Source: Pseudomonadota bacterium (GTDB lineage: Bacteria > Pseudomonadota > Alphaproteobacteria > Rhizobiales > Rhizobiaceae). Taken from it: a DNA stretch of 64,000 bases. Shown piece after piece: positions 27,538-35,294 of this stretch (the stretch's first letter is position 1; every line of letters begins with the position of its first letter). The notes under the pieces were generated by a model. It saw nothing but the letters and a program-made list of their open reading frames with translations, was not told where the DNA came from and ran no database searches. The translations under genes and the position numbers were made by a program. The stretch covers positions 1 through 64,000 of the forward strand of contig JAEWDP010000034.1 of NCBI GenBank assembly GCA_023390055.1, given 5' to 3'.

Positions 27538-28166
27538 GCCAGAACTTCCTTAAGCCGCGCCGACCAGGCCGACATCCTTGTCACAAGGGCTGCCTCGCCG
27601 AGGTCAACCGTGATATCCAGGTCCGGTGCCTCGACATGACGAATTGAGGATCTCGTACCGTCATCCAACGCTTCCGTCAGCTGTTCATGCAGACTGGCCG
27701 GACCATGCACCGTCACCACGGCGATATCACCTTCGACAATCGCCGCACGAACAAGTACTGCCAAGTCGGCAACTGCCTTCGAAACCAGTGCCTTTTCTAG
27801 AAGCGGGGCGAGCGCCACTGAGGTCTGGTTGCTGATTGCTTCCGCAAGGAGAAGCGCCATGCCGGACATCTTCTCCTGTACAGATGCAATCAGATCATTC
27901 TCGTGGCGTTGACGCAGCACGTTCAGCGCGGCTGCATGCTCGTCAACAAGCTTCTGGCGCTCCTCTTCCCAAGCCGATCTTGCATCTTCGAGACCGGCCT
28001 CATAGCCTTCACGGTGGGCCTCTTTTCGCTCAGCCTCCAAGTCCACAGGCGCTTCTTCAATGGCGAAAGTACCTATGTCGTATTCCCTCTCGTTTTCGAA
28101 GGGCATGGCTGGAGCCGGTGGCGGCTCGCCAAAATCCTTCAGATAACGCGCGATCGAGGCTGTCAT
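27534..28166 (-). CDS. FliH-like flagellar protein (putative)
   Basis: A 210-residue charged protein: YLKDFGEPPPAPAMPFE, then the helical stretch EAERKEAHREGYEAGLEDAR with the EGYEAGxxxA pattern common to FliH/YscL stator proteins of the export ATPase, and a mixed C-terminal domain. The ATG at 28166 is chosen; upstream frame is non-coding in character. It opens the motB-motC-fliK operon. Other rhizobia have a comparable unnamed gene here. FliH is the best guess but not proven. Confidence 0.65.
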   Translation of the reverse strand: MTASIARYLKDFGEPPPAPAMPFENEREYDIGTFAIEEAPVDLEAERKEAHREGYEAGLEDARSAWEEERQKLVDEHAAALNVLRQRHENDLIASVQEKMSGMALLLAEAISNQTSVALAPLLEKALVSKAVADLAVLVRAAIVEGDIAVVTVHGPASLHEQLTEALDDGTRSSIRHVEAPDLDITVDLGEAALVTRMSAWSARLKEVLA

Positions 28167-28383
28167 TGCTGGTCCTGCTTTCCTGGTATTGCCTCCAAGG
28201 ACACCTATCACCGGAACCGATCGGTCCCTTGCGACACACGCCTTGCTTTGTCACAGCAAGCACAAAGTGGATGTTCGGCACTTATCGCACGCTAGATTTC
28301 CAAGCTTGCGCGAAAATGAAGGTGACTACCGTCATTGTGCCCATGACCACGCAGTGGGACGGCCCCGAAGGCATTCAGTCATA

Positions 28384-29664
28384 CTACTGCCGGAAGAGCG
28401 TTAAAATATTTTCGGCATTGGTATTCGCGATTGATAGCGACTGGATGCCCAGTTGCTGCTGGGTCTGCAATGCCTTGAGGCGTGTCGATTCCTCATTCAT
28501 GTCGGCATCAACCAGGCGACCGATACCCTTGTCAATCACCTTGATTAGGGAGGACACGAAATTTTCCTGGAGATTGATGCGACTCTGGATGGACCCAAGG
28601 CTTGACGCGGCACTCGTCATTGCTAGAAGTTGCCGGTCGACAAAGCTAGTGATCACATCCAGGATATCGTCGTCCTTCTCGATGGAACCCGGAACGAGCG
28701 CGTTCATTGCTGTCGCCAGGTCTCCCAACTTCGTAATGTCAAGCGTAACAACGGAGATATCAACATTGCGACTGTCCAAGCTGCTTCCTGCCGAGACGAC
28801 AAAGAAGAAGTTGTCTGCACCATCATTGTAGACAGGCGCTGTCGTCGCCGTCGGTAATGCTGGATCCGAAGTCGTAACTTCTACCCAACTGTCGTCGGCG
28901 ATCTTGTAGTAGGAGACTACTCCCGTAGTGTAGATAAATGCGTCAACGTTACCGTCCCCGCCGATTGCGGCAAGGTCTGCGTCGGTATAGGTTTGGACAA
29001 CATGGTCTATCTGCGTTGTCACACCCGTATCCGTAGTAGATACAACGACGCTTGTCTCACCTTTCCCAAGATATTTAAGGCTTGTGTCGAGAATACCGAG
29101 TTTACCCCCGGTCGTATCGAAAAGCGCCGTTTTGGAGTCCATGGGATAATTCACTGTCGTGACTGCCACTTCACCTGACGGACCGCGAGTAAAGGCGGAA
29201 ACCACTTCTTTTATCAACGGCTTTTCTGTCGGTGGGCTTCCCCCATCGCTGATTTCTCCCTGGATCCAATTCTCTCCAGAAAAACTTGCCGACTGGGAAA
29301 TGCTCCGGAGTTGTTCCTGGAGCTGTGCGATTTCTTCCTGGATCTTGGCGCGGTCAACACCAACCCCGAAGGCCGCAACAATCTTCGACTTGATTTCCTG
29401 AACAGTGGAAATGGCGCTATCCATCGCCTCATAGGCAGTATCGACTTTTGCCGCACCAAGTCCCAGCGCATCCTGGACTGTAGAAAGCGTACTATTGTCC
29501 GAACGCATGGTCGTTGCAATCGACCAGTAAGCGGCATTATCTTGGGCTGTCTCTACGCGAAGACCTGTGGAGACGCGAGCCTGCGTTGTCTCTAAGTTGC
29601 GATCAATCGAACGTAGAGTCTGTAGCGCTGCCATGGCCGCGATATTGGTGAGAATGCTCGTCAT
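28384..29664 (-). CDS. Flagellin (fourth paralogue)
   Basis: A 426-residue flagellin, the last of four in tandem. Conserved ends: MTSILTNIAAMAALQTLRSI with QDNAAYWSIATTMRSDN at the N-terminus, and ESTRLKALQTQQQLGIQSLS at the C-terminus; these form the helical filament core. The central domain (about 150-330) is short and has a single DDSWVEV module. The start is ATG 29664; the 30 upstream codons in frame are not flagellin. The promoter region has ATTAAC and GTTAAC boxes at 29785-29803. A degenerate group II intron separates it from the previous flagellin gene. Confidence 0.95.
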   Translation of the reverse strand: MTSILTNIAAMAALQTLRSIDRNLETTQARVSTGLRVETAQDNAAYWSIATTMRSDNSTLSTVQDALGLGAAKVDTAYEAMDSAISTVQEIKSKIVAAFGVGVDRAKIQEEIAQLQEQLRSISQSASFSGENWIQGEISDGGSPPTEKPLIKEVVSAFTRGPSGEVAVTTVNYPMDSKTALFDTTGGKLGILDTSLKYLGKGETSVVVSTTDTGVTTQIDHVVQTYTDADLAAIGGDGNVDAFIYTTGVVSYYKIADDSWVEVTTSDPALPTATTAPVYNDGADNFFFVVSAGSSLDSRNVDISVVTLDITKLGDLATAMNALVPGSIEKDDDILDVITSFVDRQLLAMTSAASSLGSIQSRINLQENFVSSLIKVIDKGIGRLVDADMNEESTRLKALQTQQQLGIQSLSIANTNAENILTLFRQ

Positions 29665-29784
29665 TGTCTGTTGCCTCTGTCTTGCATGCCAATACGCCTC
29701 TAAAGGAGGCCAACGACGAGTGGGCTTCATGCATGGCCGCCTCATACCCATCATGGGTGGCGCTCTGCCGTTCTTTAATAAATT

Positions 29785-29803
29785 ATTAACGAACGCAGTT
29801 AAC
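29785..29803. promoter_or_regulatory. TTAAC box pair upstream of the fourth flagellin
   Basis: ATTAAC (29785-29790) and GTTAAC (29798-29803) lie 121-139 bases before the flagellin start. The boxes resemble those of the other flagellin promoters, but the spacing (13 bases between box starts) differs from the 21/26/15 pattern there. Confidence 0.35.
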
Positions 29804-29879
29804 AGCCTTGTGTAGTTGATGACAAGGCCGAACCAACTTCACCAGCATCAACCGGCAGGTTTCGCGCAAGCCACGCAAT

Positions 29880-30540
29880 CGGGTAGGAGGGAGCGTTGCA
29901 GCGTCTCCGTCCCACAGCACCGTGCGTACGGTGCCGAACACGGCATTCATACAGTTGCAAGGCGTCATAGCTCGTCTTGAAGCGAGATCAGCCCGAGCTT
30001 GTCAATGAAGGCCTTCTTGAAGGCAGCGTTCATGCGAATGCTCCAGCCTTGGGCCGTGACCGGCCGAATTAAGTACGCGCTGCTTTGTTAGACCTTGTTG
30101 CAGCAGTTTGTGGACCAGGTACGTGGTCGTTTCCGTTACCGCCATAGCACTCAGCGCAGTTTGCGCCGCGGCCAGCCGTCAAGCTCCTCGAGAACCCTCT
30201 TTGCCTCGGTCAGCCGGAAATAGACAATCCAGCCACGCAGGATCGGGGCGAAACGCTTGATGGTAGCACCAACGACGCGACCACACCTGGCACGACACAC
30301 CGCCTTAAGCTTTCCCTTGAGACACCCACGCCGGACGGTACAATTCACAGACACAGCGCCGCTTGGGAGGTTATGGTATAGCCGAGAAAAGTACGCTTCA
30401 CCGGTCGGTCCATCCGCCTTTCTCGGTTGACCGCAAGCTTCAGCCGCTCGGCCACGAATCGGGTGAGCGAGGCCAGTATCCGCTCGCCGGCATGCTCTGG
30501 CCGTACATAGACGCTGCAGTCATCGGCGTATGTGGATGCG
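29880..30540 (-). mobile_element. Degenerate group II intron: reverse transcriptase/maturase remnant and 3' RNA domains
   Basis: Read on the minus strand, 30539-30346 encodes the reverse-transcriptase active-site region (STYADDCSVYV, YADD at 30530-30519; later VKRTFLGYTIT) and runs into a stop. A frameshift follows, then maturase domain X is readable in 30354-30151 (ILRGWIVYFRLTEAKRVLEE, LDGWPRRKLR). A third frame gives the maturase end (MNAAFKKAFIDKLGLISLQD) stopping at 29965. Beyond lies GCACCGTACGCACGGTGC (29934-29917) and a TCCTACCC end, as expected for intron domains V and VI. The 5' two thirds of the protein are missing. The element is dead: several frameshifts, no start. It sits between the terminator of one flagellin gene and the promoter of the next. 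Confidence 0.85.
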
Positions 30541-30599
30541 CCCTCCCGGGGATATCGGGCTTCACAGCGCCTTTGCTGTTCGGCTAGAGCGTCAGGCGA

Positions 30600-30692
30600 T
30601 TAAGCTACAACGCAGCCTGCTTGCTTGAAGTAATTCCAACACCCCTGCGGGGTGAAGAGGTTGTATATCCTGCCGATGGCCTTCCATAGCTC
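30600..30692 (-). mobile_element. IS630-family transposase C-terminal fragment
   Basis: Thirty codons plus stop read ELWKAIGRIYNLFTPQGCWN and YFKQAGCVVA, the characteristic tail of IS630-type transposases (FTPQECxNYFxxAGY). The catalytic DDE part is absent and no terminal inverted repeats or flanking TA duplication were found by eye. It is wedged between the reverse-transcriptase remnant and a repeat sequence, so it is a relic of nested insertions and deletions. Confidence 0.75.
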
Positions 30693-30694
30693 TC

Positions 30695-30766
30695 GCGGTT
30701 CCCATCACCAGAGCCGCAGAGGACTTGCACCTCCAAGTCACCTCGACCGCCACCCCAGCGGACAAG
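30695..30766 (-). repeat. Repeat copy A, intron domain-I-like, downstream of third flagellin
   Basis: Minus-strand sequence with the hairpin GAGGTGCAAGTCCTC and then GGTGATGGGAACCGC. It is nearly identical to 32865-32938. GGTGCAAGTCC hairpins are common in domain I of bacterial group II introns, which fits the maturase remnant just beyond it. It starts right after the flagellin terminator and ends where the IS630 fragment begins. Confidence 0.65.
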
Positions 30767-30791
30767 ACCGCGCCCCTTTCGAGGCGCGGTC
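30766..30791 (-). terminator. Rho-independent terminator after third flagellin
   Basis: On the minus strand GACCGCGCC pairs with GGCGCGGTC around an eight-base loop, about 63 bases after the flagellin stop, followed by CTTGT. The stem is perfect; the T tract is weak. Confidence 0.75.
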
Positions 30792-30854
30792 CTTTGCATC
30801 CAGTCAACCCAAATCAGCGCGACGGAACGAAACCGCCCCAGCCAGAGGCGCCGC

Positions 30855-32519
30855 CTACTGACGGAAGAGCGACAGGATGTTTTCGGAAGTGGTATTGGCG
30901 ATCGACAGCGCCTGGATGGCAAGCTGCTGCTGGGTCTGCAAGGCCTTGAGGCGTGTGGATTCTTCGTTCATGTCCGCATCCACCAGACGGCCGATGCCGG
31001 AGTCGATCGAGTCAGTCAACGCCGAGACGAAGTCCTCCTGCAGCCCGATGCGCATGGCGATCGAGCCGAGGGCGGCGGTCGCGCTGGTAATGCCTTCCAG
31101 TTGGGTATCGACGAACTGCAGCAGGTGCTCCAGCACCTCAGCTTCCGTGAAGCCGGTCTGCTGCGCCAACTCGGCCAGCTTGGTGATGTCGAGATCCGAG
31201 ACGGAAACCTTGAAATCTGTCTCAACCTTGCCCGGAGCAGTGGAATTATCCTCATCGATGAAGTAGTGGAAGTCGGTTGGTGTAGTTCCCACCGTAAGCG
31301 CCGCCTTTACACCATCCCTGTAGAGCGTGTCTGCAGGGGTTGCCGTTTGGGCCACAGCATCCGCTTTTACCCAAACATCGTCAGCACCGAGCTTAATGTA
31401 ATACTCAGTTTTTCCAGGGTTGGTCGCATGATTATTCCCATAGACAATGGTAGCCACAGAGGAGGCCGGCGCGGTTGCGCCGAATGTCACCGTCGCATAA
31501 TTCGGATCGGTAGTGATTGCTACCGGGACCTGATTGGTTGCGTCCAGGCTTTCGAGGCCTGCCTTCGTCGTGGCGGCGACATTGTGAATTTCTACGGTCG
31601 GCGCCGTTACAAGGAACAGGCTGGTGTAAGGAACAGCTGTCGCGGCGGCCGAAAGCGCGGGCTGATGATCAGGGGCCGTTGCGGTAGCCGTTACCTTTAC
31701 CCAGAGATCCTTGCCATTTTCATCGTGGGCCTGCGAGTAACCGGTGATCGTTGTTCCATCCGCTGCATAATCCGGCGTATTGTAGCGAACATATTTGTCG
31801 CCACCTGCCGTGGTGTAATAGTCGGGCAGAAGATTGGTGGTGCCGGCCGTGAGCACGTTGGTTCCGTCGGCTGCCAAGGATTCGCCTGTAACCGTGACCG
31901 GCTCATGGACCGTGATCTCAACTGTCGTCCGCCTTCCATCAATCTTCGCCGTGGTATCGAGAATACCATTCTTGATGGAGTCGGCACTGGTATCGTAGAG
32001 CACCGTCGTGGAATCTAGATCATAGGCGATTTTCTGCACGCGGACGCTACCCTCAGCACTGCGGACGAAGGAGCCGACGACGCTTTCCGTGACCGGGCCG
32101 CTGCTGATATCGGCGCGCAGCCAGTTTTCACCGGAGAATGATGCCGACTGCGAAATGCTCTCTAGCTGCTGCTGCAACTGCGCGATTTCTTCCTGGATCT
32201 TCGACTTGTCGACGCCGTCTTCCGTTGCGGCAACGAGCTTGGCCTTGATTTCCTTGACGACTTCGACAACGGTCTCCATCGCCGAATAAGCGGTATCGAC
32301 CTTGGCGGCACCTAGGCCGAGGGCATCTTCCACGGCGGAGAGCGCCATATTGTCGGAACGCATCGTGGTCGCAATCGACCAGTAGGCGGCATTGTCGGAC
32401 GCCGTTTCGACACGCAGACCCGAAGAAACATGGGATTGGGTGGATTCGAGGTCGGAATTGATCGAACGCAGCGTCTGGATGGCTGCCATGGCGGAAATGT
32501 TGGTCAAAATGCTGGTCAT
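30855..32519 (-). CDS. Flagellin (third paralogue, enlarged central domain)
   Basis: A 554-residue flagellin, about 140 residues longer than the first and fourth copies. Core ends are conserved (MTSILTNISAMAAIQTLRSI at the start, ESTRLKALQTQQQLAIQALS near the end). The central region (about 175-440) holds two similar modules, one ending GKDLWVKVTATA and one ending ADDVWVKADAVA, separated by Ala/Thr/Val-rich sequence; the corresponding region in the short flagellins has one. The start is ATG 32519; upstream in-frame codons are promoter DNA. Its promoter carries the same four-box pattern as the second flagellin. This exposed domain would face the filament surface. Confidence 0.95.
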   Translation of the reverse strand: MTSILTNISAMAAIQTLRSINSDLESTQSHVSSGLRVETASDNAAYWSIATTMRSDNMALSAVEDALGLGAAKVDTAYSAMETVVEVVKEIKAKLVAATEDGVDKSKIQEEIAQLQQQLESISQSASFSGENWLRADISSGPVTESVVGSFVRSAEGSVRVQKIAYDLDSTTVLYDTSADSIKNGILDTTAKIDGRRTTVEITVHEPVTVTGESLAADGTNVLTAGTTNLLPDYYTTAGGDKYVRYNTPDYAADGTTITGYSQAHDENGKDLWVKVTATATAPDHQPALSAAATAVPYTSLFLVTAPTVEIHNVAATTKAGLESLDATNQVPVAITTDPNYATVTFGATAPASSVATIVYGNNHATNPGKTEYYIKLGADDVWVKADAVAQTATPADTLYRDGVKAALTVGTTPTDFHYFIDEDNSTAPGKVETDFKVSVSDLDITKLAELAQQTGFTEAEVLEHLLQFVDTQLEGITSATAALGSIAMRIGLQEDFVSALTDSIDSGIGRLVDADMNEESTRLKALQTQQQLAIQALSIANTTSENILSLFRQ

Positions 32520-32591
32520 GATACTTGCCCCTATTTTGGCTGATAAAGGGACATTCCGGTGCGCCGGAAACGATGGCCTGGCCTGATGCCC

Positions 32592-32659
32592 GTTAACCTC
32601 TTTTTCGTCTTGGTTAACCCATCGTTGCGATGGCACCAGTTATGGCGGAAATGGTTAAC
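32592..32659. promoter_or_regulatory. Four-box GTTAAC array, third flagellin promoter
   Basis: Boxes start at 32592 (GTTAAC), 32613 (GTTAAC), 32639 (GTTATG, degenerate) and 32654 (GTTAAC). Spacing between starts is 21, 26 and 15 bases, identical to the array before the second flagellin. The nearest box is 73 bases upstream of the ATG. The regulator is not proven; the TTAACCAT form seen on the minus strand resembles CtrA half-sites. Confidence 0.5.
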
Positions 32660-32832
32660 AAAGGTTAAACGCCATTAATAAAAATGAACGAAGCATGAAG
32701 ATTTTCGGTAACGGGGGATTGGAGAAACCCGTTCGCCAGTCGATCGACCTTCCCCTTGTGGTACACATCAACGGGCGTAAGGCCACAGGAAAACCGCCGC
32801 AAGAATCGGGATTGAGGGAACCTTAGGGCGTC

Positions 32833-32938
32833 TCCTCCTACACCACTGTACGTACGATTCCGGAGCGGTTCCCATCACCAACCAGGACCTGCGGAGGACT
32901 TGCACCTCCAAGTCACCTCGGCCCATCACAGCGAACAA
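32833..32938 (-). repeat. Repeat copy B, internally deleted group II intron remnant
   Basis: Minus-strand 32938-32865 matches repeat copy A (hairpin GAGGTGCAAGTCCTCC, then GGTGATGGGAACCGC). Here it continues straight into TCGTACGTACAGTGGTG and AGGAGGAGACG (to 32833), which resembles an intron domain V/VI end. The simplest reading is a second intron copy with everything between domain I and domain V deleted. It lies just beyond the terminator of the second flagellin. Confidence 0.55.
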
Positions 32939-32983
32939 GACAGCACCAGTCAAGGCGCCATGCACCATTCCGGACGCACACAG

Positions 32984-33010
32984 AAAAGACCGCCCCAGGG
33001 GACGGCCTTT
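32984..33010 (-). terminator. Rho-independent terminator after second flagellin
   Basis: On the minus strand GGCCGTCCC pairs with GGGCGGTC (two wobble pairs) and is followed by TTTT, starting about 26 bases after the flagellin stop at 33036. Confidence 0.8.
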
Positions 33011-33035
33011 CCAAATCGTTTCGAAAGCAATCCGA

Positions 33036-34664
33036 TTAACGGAAGAGCTGGAGAATGCTTTCCGAGGAGGAGTTGGCGATTGACAGTGCCTGGACGGCAA
33101 GTTGCTGCTGGGTCTGCAGTGCCTTCAGGCGGGTCGATTCCTCGTTCAGGTCGGCATCAACCAGCCTACCAATACCCGAGTCGATTGAGTCGGTCAGCTT
33201 GTGGACGAAGTCTTCCTGCATATCGATGCGCATCTTGATGGAGCCGAGATCTGCAGCGGCGCTCGTGGCTGTGTTCAGCTTGTCGTCGACATACTGGATC
33301 ATCATGTCGAGAACTTCCTTCTCGGTATAGCCAAGCTTGTTAGCAAGATCGCCGAGCTCAGTAATATCGAGATCCGAGACCGAAATGCCAGCATCGGTTT
33401 CGACCTCACCGAGTGCACCGGCAATGCTTGTATTGTCGGTGTCGATGAAGAAGTGATGTGTCGTGTTGCTCAGGGCAGCCTTATCGCCGTTCTGATACTG
33501 GTTGTCTGCAACGCCGGCAGATGTCGCAGTACTTGCTGCAGGAGTTGACTTAGCAACGCGATCGGCTTTTACCCACGTATCGTCAGCACCGATCTTAATG
33601 TAGTAGTCTGTGCCAATGTTTACCACACCAGTAGCAAGATCCACCGCGTTAACGCCGGCGGCAGTCAAGTTCTCTGCATTGGTAGCGGCAACCGTTGCCG
33701 TCTCAATCACTGGAGCAGTCTGAATGTAGTAATAGCCGGTGGCTGCACCGGCGGCGCCAGTCTGCAGGTAGACATCTGCACCGGCAATTGCCTTGGGAGC
33801 AAGAGCGGCTTCCGTATCTGCTGCCGGGATAGCAGATACCGCAGCGTATTTAACCTTGACCCAGAGATCCTTGCCACTGGCATCCAAAGCCTGCGTGACT
33901 GAAGCATCAGCATTTTTTGTATTGTAACGCATGTAGGTATCACCACCAGAAGTGGTGTATACCTCATTGCCCTCTGCCGTTACTGTAAGAAGGTTACTCG
34001 CGTCGGCTGCCAGAGCCTCACCTGTAACGGTGATTGCTTCTTTTTTTGTAATTTCAAGCGTAGCGCGCTTTTCGTCAAGCTTCAGTGTGGCATCTAGAAT
34101 GCCCGCTTTGTCAACGCCGGTAGCCTCATTGGTGTCGAACAGAACCGTCGACGCGCTCAATTGATGGCTGATGCGCTTGATCGATACGCTGTCCTCAGTG
34201 CGAACGAAGGAGCCGACGACGCTTTTGGCGAGCGATTCGGTGGAACCGCCGAGATTGGCCTGCAGCCAGTTTTCGCCGGAGAAGGAGGCCGACGAAGCGA
34301 TTGACGCCAGTTGGTCCTGAAGCTGGTCAATTTCTTCCTGGATCTTCGACTTGTCGACTCCCTCTTCTGTAGCAGCAACCAGCTTGGCCTTGATTTCCTT
34401 GACCACGTCGATCGCCGATTCCATGCCCGCATAGGCGGTATCGACCTTCGCGGCGCCGAGGCCGAGGGCATCCTGTACAGCAGAGAGCGCCATATTGTCG
34501 GAACGCATCGTTGTGGCGATAGACCAATAAGCGGCATTGTCGGACGCCGTTTCGACGCGCATGCCTGAGGAGACGCGGGCTTGGGTTTCTTCCATGCCAG
34601 AATTGATGGATCGCAGGGTCTGCAACGCAGACATAGCCGCGATATTGGTGAGAATACTCGTCAT
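33036..34664 (-). CDS. Flagellin (second paralogue, enlarged central domain)
   Basis: A 542-residue flagellin. Core ends are conserved (MTSILTNIAAMSALQTLRSI, ESTRLKALQTQQQLAVQALS). As in the third copy, the central region has two WVK modules: GKDLWVKVKYAAV and ADDTWVKADRVAK. The shared segments ITVTGEALAADASNLL and DTYMRYNT have close counterparts in the third copy, so the two arose by duplication. The start is ATG 34664 and the ending LFR is followed by TAA. A good terminator follows, so it can be transcribed alone. Confidence 0.95.
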   Translation of the reverse strand: MTSILTNIAAMSALQTLRSINSGMEETQARVSSGMRVETASDNAAYWSIATTMRSDNMALSAVQDALGLGAAKVDTAYAGMESAIDVVKEIKAKLVAATEEGVDKSKIQEEIDQLQDQLASIASSASFSGENWLQANLGGSTESLAKSVVGSFVRTEDSVSIKRISHQLSASTVLFDTNEATGVDKAGILDATLKLDEKRATLEITKKEAITVTGEALAADASNLLTVTAEGNEVYTTSGGDTYMRYNTKNADASVTQALDASGKDLWVKVKYAAVSAIPAADTEAALAPKAIAGADVYLQTGAAGAATGYYYIQTAPVIETATVAATNAENLTAAGVNAVDLATGVVNIGTDYYIKIGADDTWVKADRVAKSTPAASTATSAGVADNQYQNGDKAALSNTTHHFFIDTDNTSIAGALGEVETDAGISVSDLDITELGDLANKLGYTEKEVLDMMIQYVDDKLNTATSAAADLGSIKMRIDMQEDFVHKLTDSIDSGIGRLVDADLNEESTRLKALQTQQQLAVQALSIANSSSESILQLFR

Positions 34665-34742
34665 AAGTGTATTGCCCCTTGAATGGCTGATAAAAGGAAG
34701 GGACATTCCGGTTCACCGGGAGCGACAGTCAGCATCATGCTT

Positions 34743-34810
34743 GTTAACGGGCTGATTTTTTGTGTTAACTCGTCGCTTCGATGGCACCAGTTAACGGAGT
34801 TATGGTTAAC
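34743..34810. promoter_or_regulatory. Four-box GTTAAC array, second flagellin promoter
   Basis: Four perfect GTTAAC boxes start at 34743, 34764, 34790 and 34805 (spacing 21, 26, 15), 79 bases and more upstream of the flagellin ATG. The sequence CGATGGCACCAGTTA around the third box is shared with the third flagellin promoter. Confidence 0.55.
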
Positions 34811-34854
34811 GAACCCCTAAGCGCGGAAGTAAAATCCGCACTGCAGAAATGGCG

Positions 34855-34882
34855 AAGCCGCACCCGTTTCCGGATGCAGCTT
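34855..34882 (-). repeat. Second copy of the first-flagellin terminator stem
   Basis: The 28 bases match the terminator stem-loop at 35218-35248 with one mismatch (GCATCCGGAAACGGGTGC core). No T tract follows on the minus strand. It lies between two flagellin genes where no gene is present. Confidence 0.6.
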
Positions 34883-35217
34883 ACAATCAGGGACAGTGCT
34901 CGGGTCAGCCTCCCTTGCCCTGCCTTTCCGCGGGAAACGAGACGGTCAGCCTCCGCTCGTTTCAGTTCTTACAGGCCGCGTGCAGCGACAATTTCGCAGC
35001 CCCTGATTACCCAAATCCTAATTTTCACAAGCGGCCGCTGGCCTGCTGATTTCATGGTTAATGGATTGCCAAGTGGCATGGTTAACCAAACCTTGCATCG
35101 GCGCTTGAGCCGACAACCTGCAGCTACTACATAAGCGAACGGGTGACCCTCCATCCCGTTCGCGGCAAGAAGGTCGCAGAACGAAGGCTGGTGAGGAGCA
35201 GTTCCCTGCCAGCCTGG
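34883..35217. other. Gene-free stretch between first and second flagellins, possible vestige
   Basis: No convincing reading frame. It contains GTTAAT (35057-35062) and GTTAAC (35081-35086), both part of TTAACCAT on the minus strand as in flagellin promoters, plus an inverted repeat GAAACGAG/CTCGTTTC near 34931-34965. With the terminator-like repeat at 34855-34882 this looks like a leftover promoter and terminator of a lost gene. Confidence 0.35.
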
Positions 35218-35248
35218 AAAAAGCCGCACCCGTTTCCGGATGCGGCTT
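35218..35248 (-). terminator. Rho-independent terminator after first flagellin
   Basis: On the minus strand AAGCCGCATCCG pairs with CGGGTGCGGCTT around a GAAA tetraloop and is followed by five T. It starts 46 bases after the flagellin stop. Confidence 0.9.
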
Positions 35249-35294
35249 GTCTGCAAGTCTGCGGCCCGGTCAGCCCGGTCTGCCAGAACTCGGT

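Noticed and set aside
32984..33010. Group IIC intron targeting, because the intron-like repeats follow terminators
   Set aside because: The YADDCSVYV active-site region does not look like a class C reverse transcriptase, and copy A does not begin at the terminator T tract with a GUGYG start; two cases are too few.
34931..34965. GAAACGAG/CTCGTTTC inverted repeat as an active terminator
   Set aside because: The loop is long and no T tract follows on either strand.
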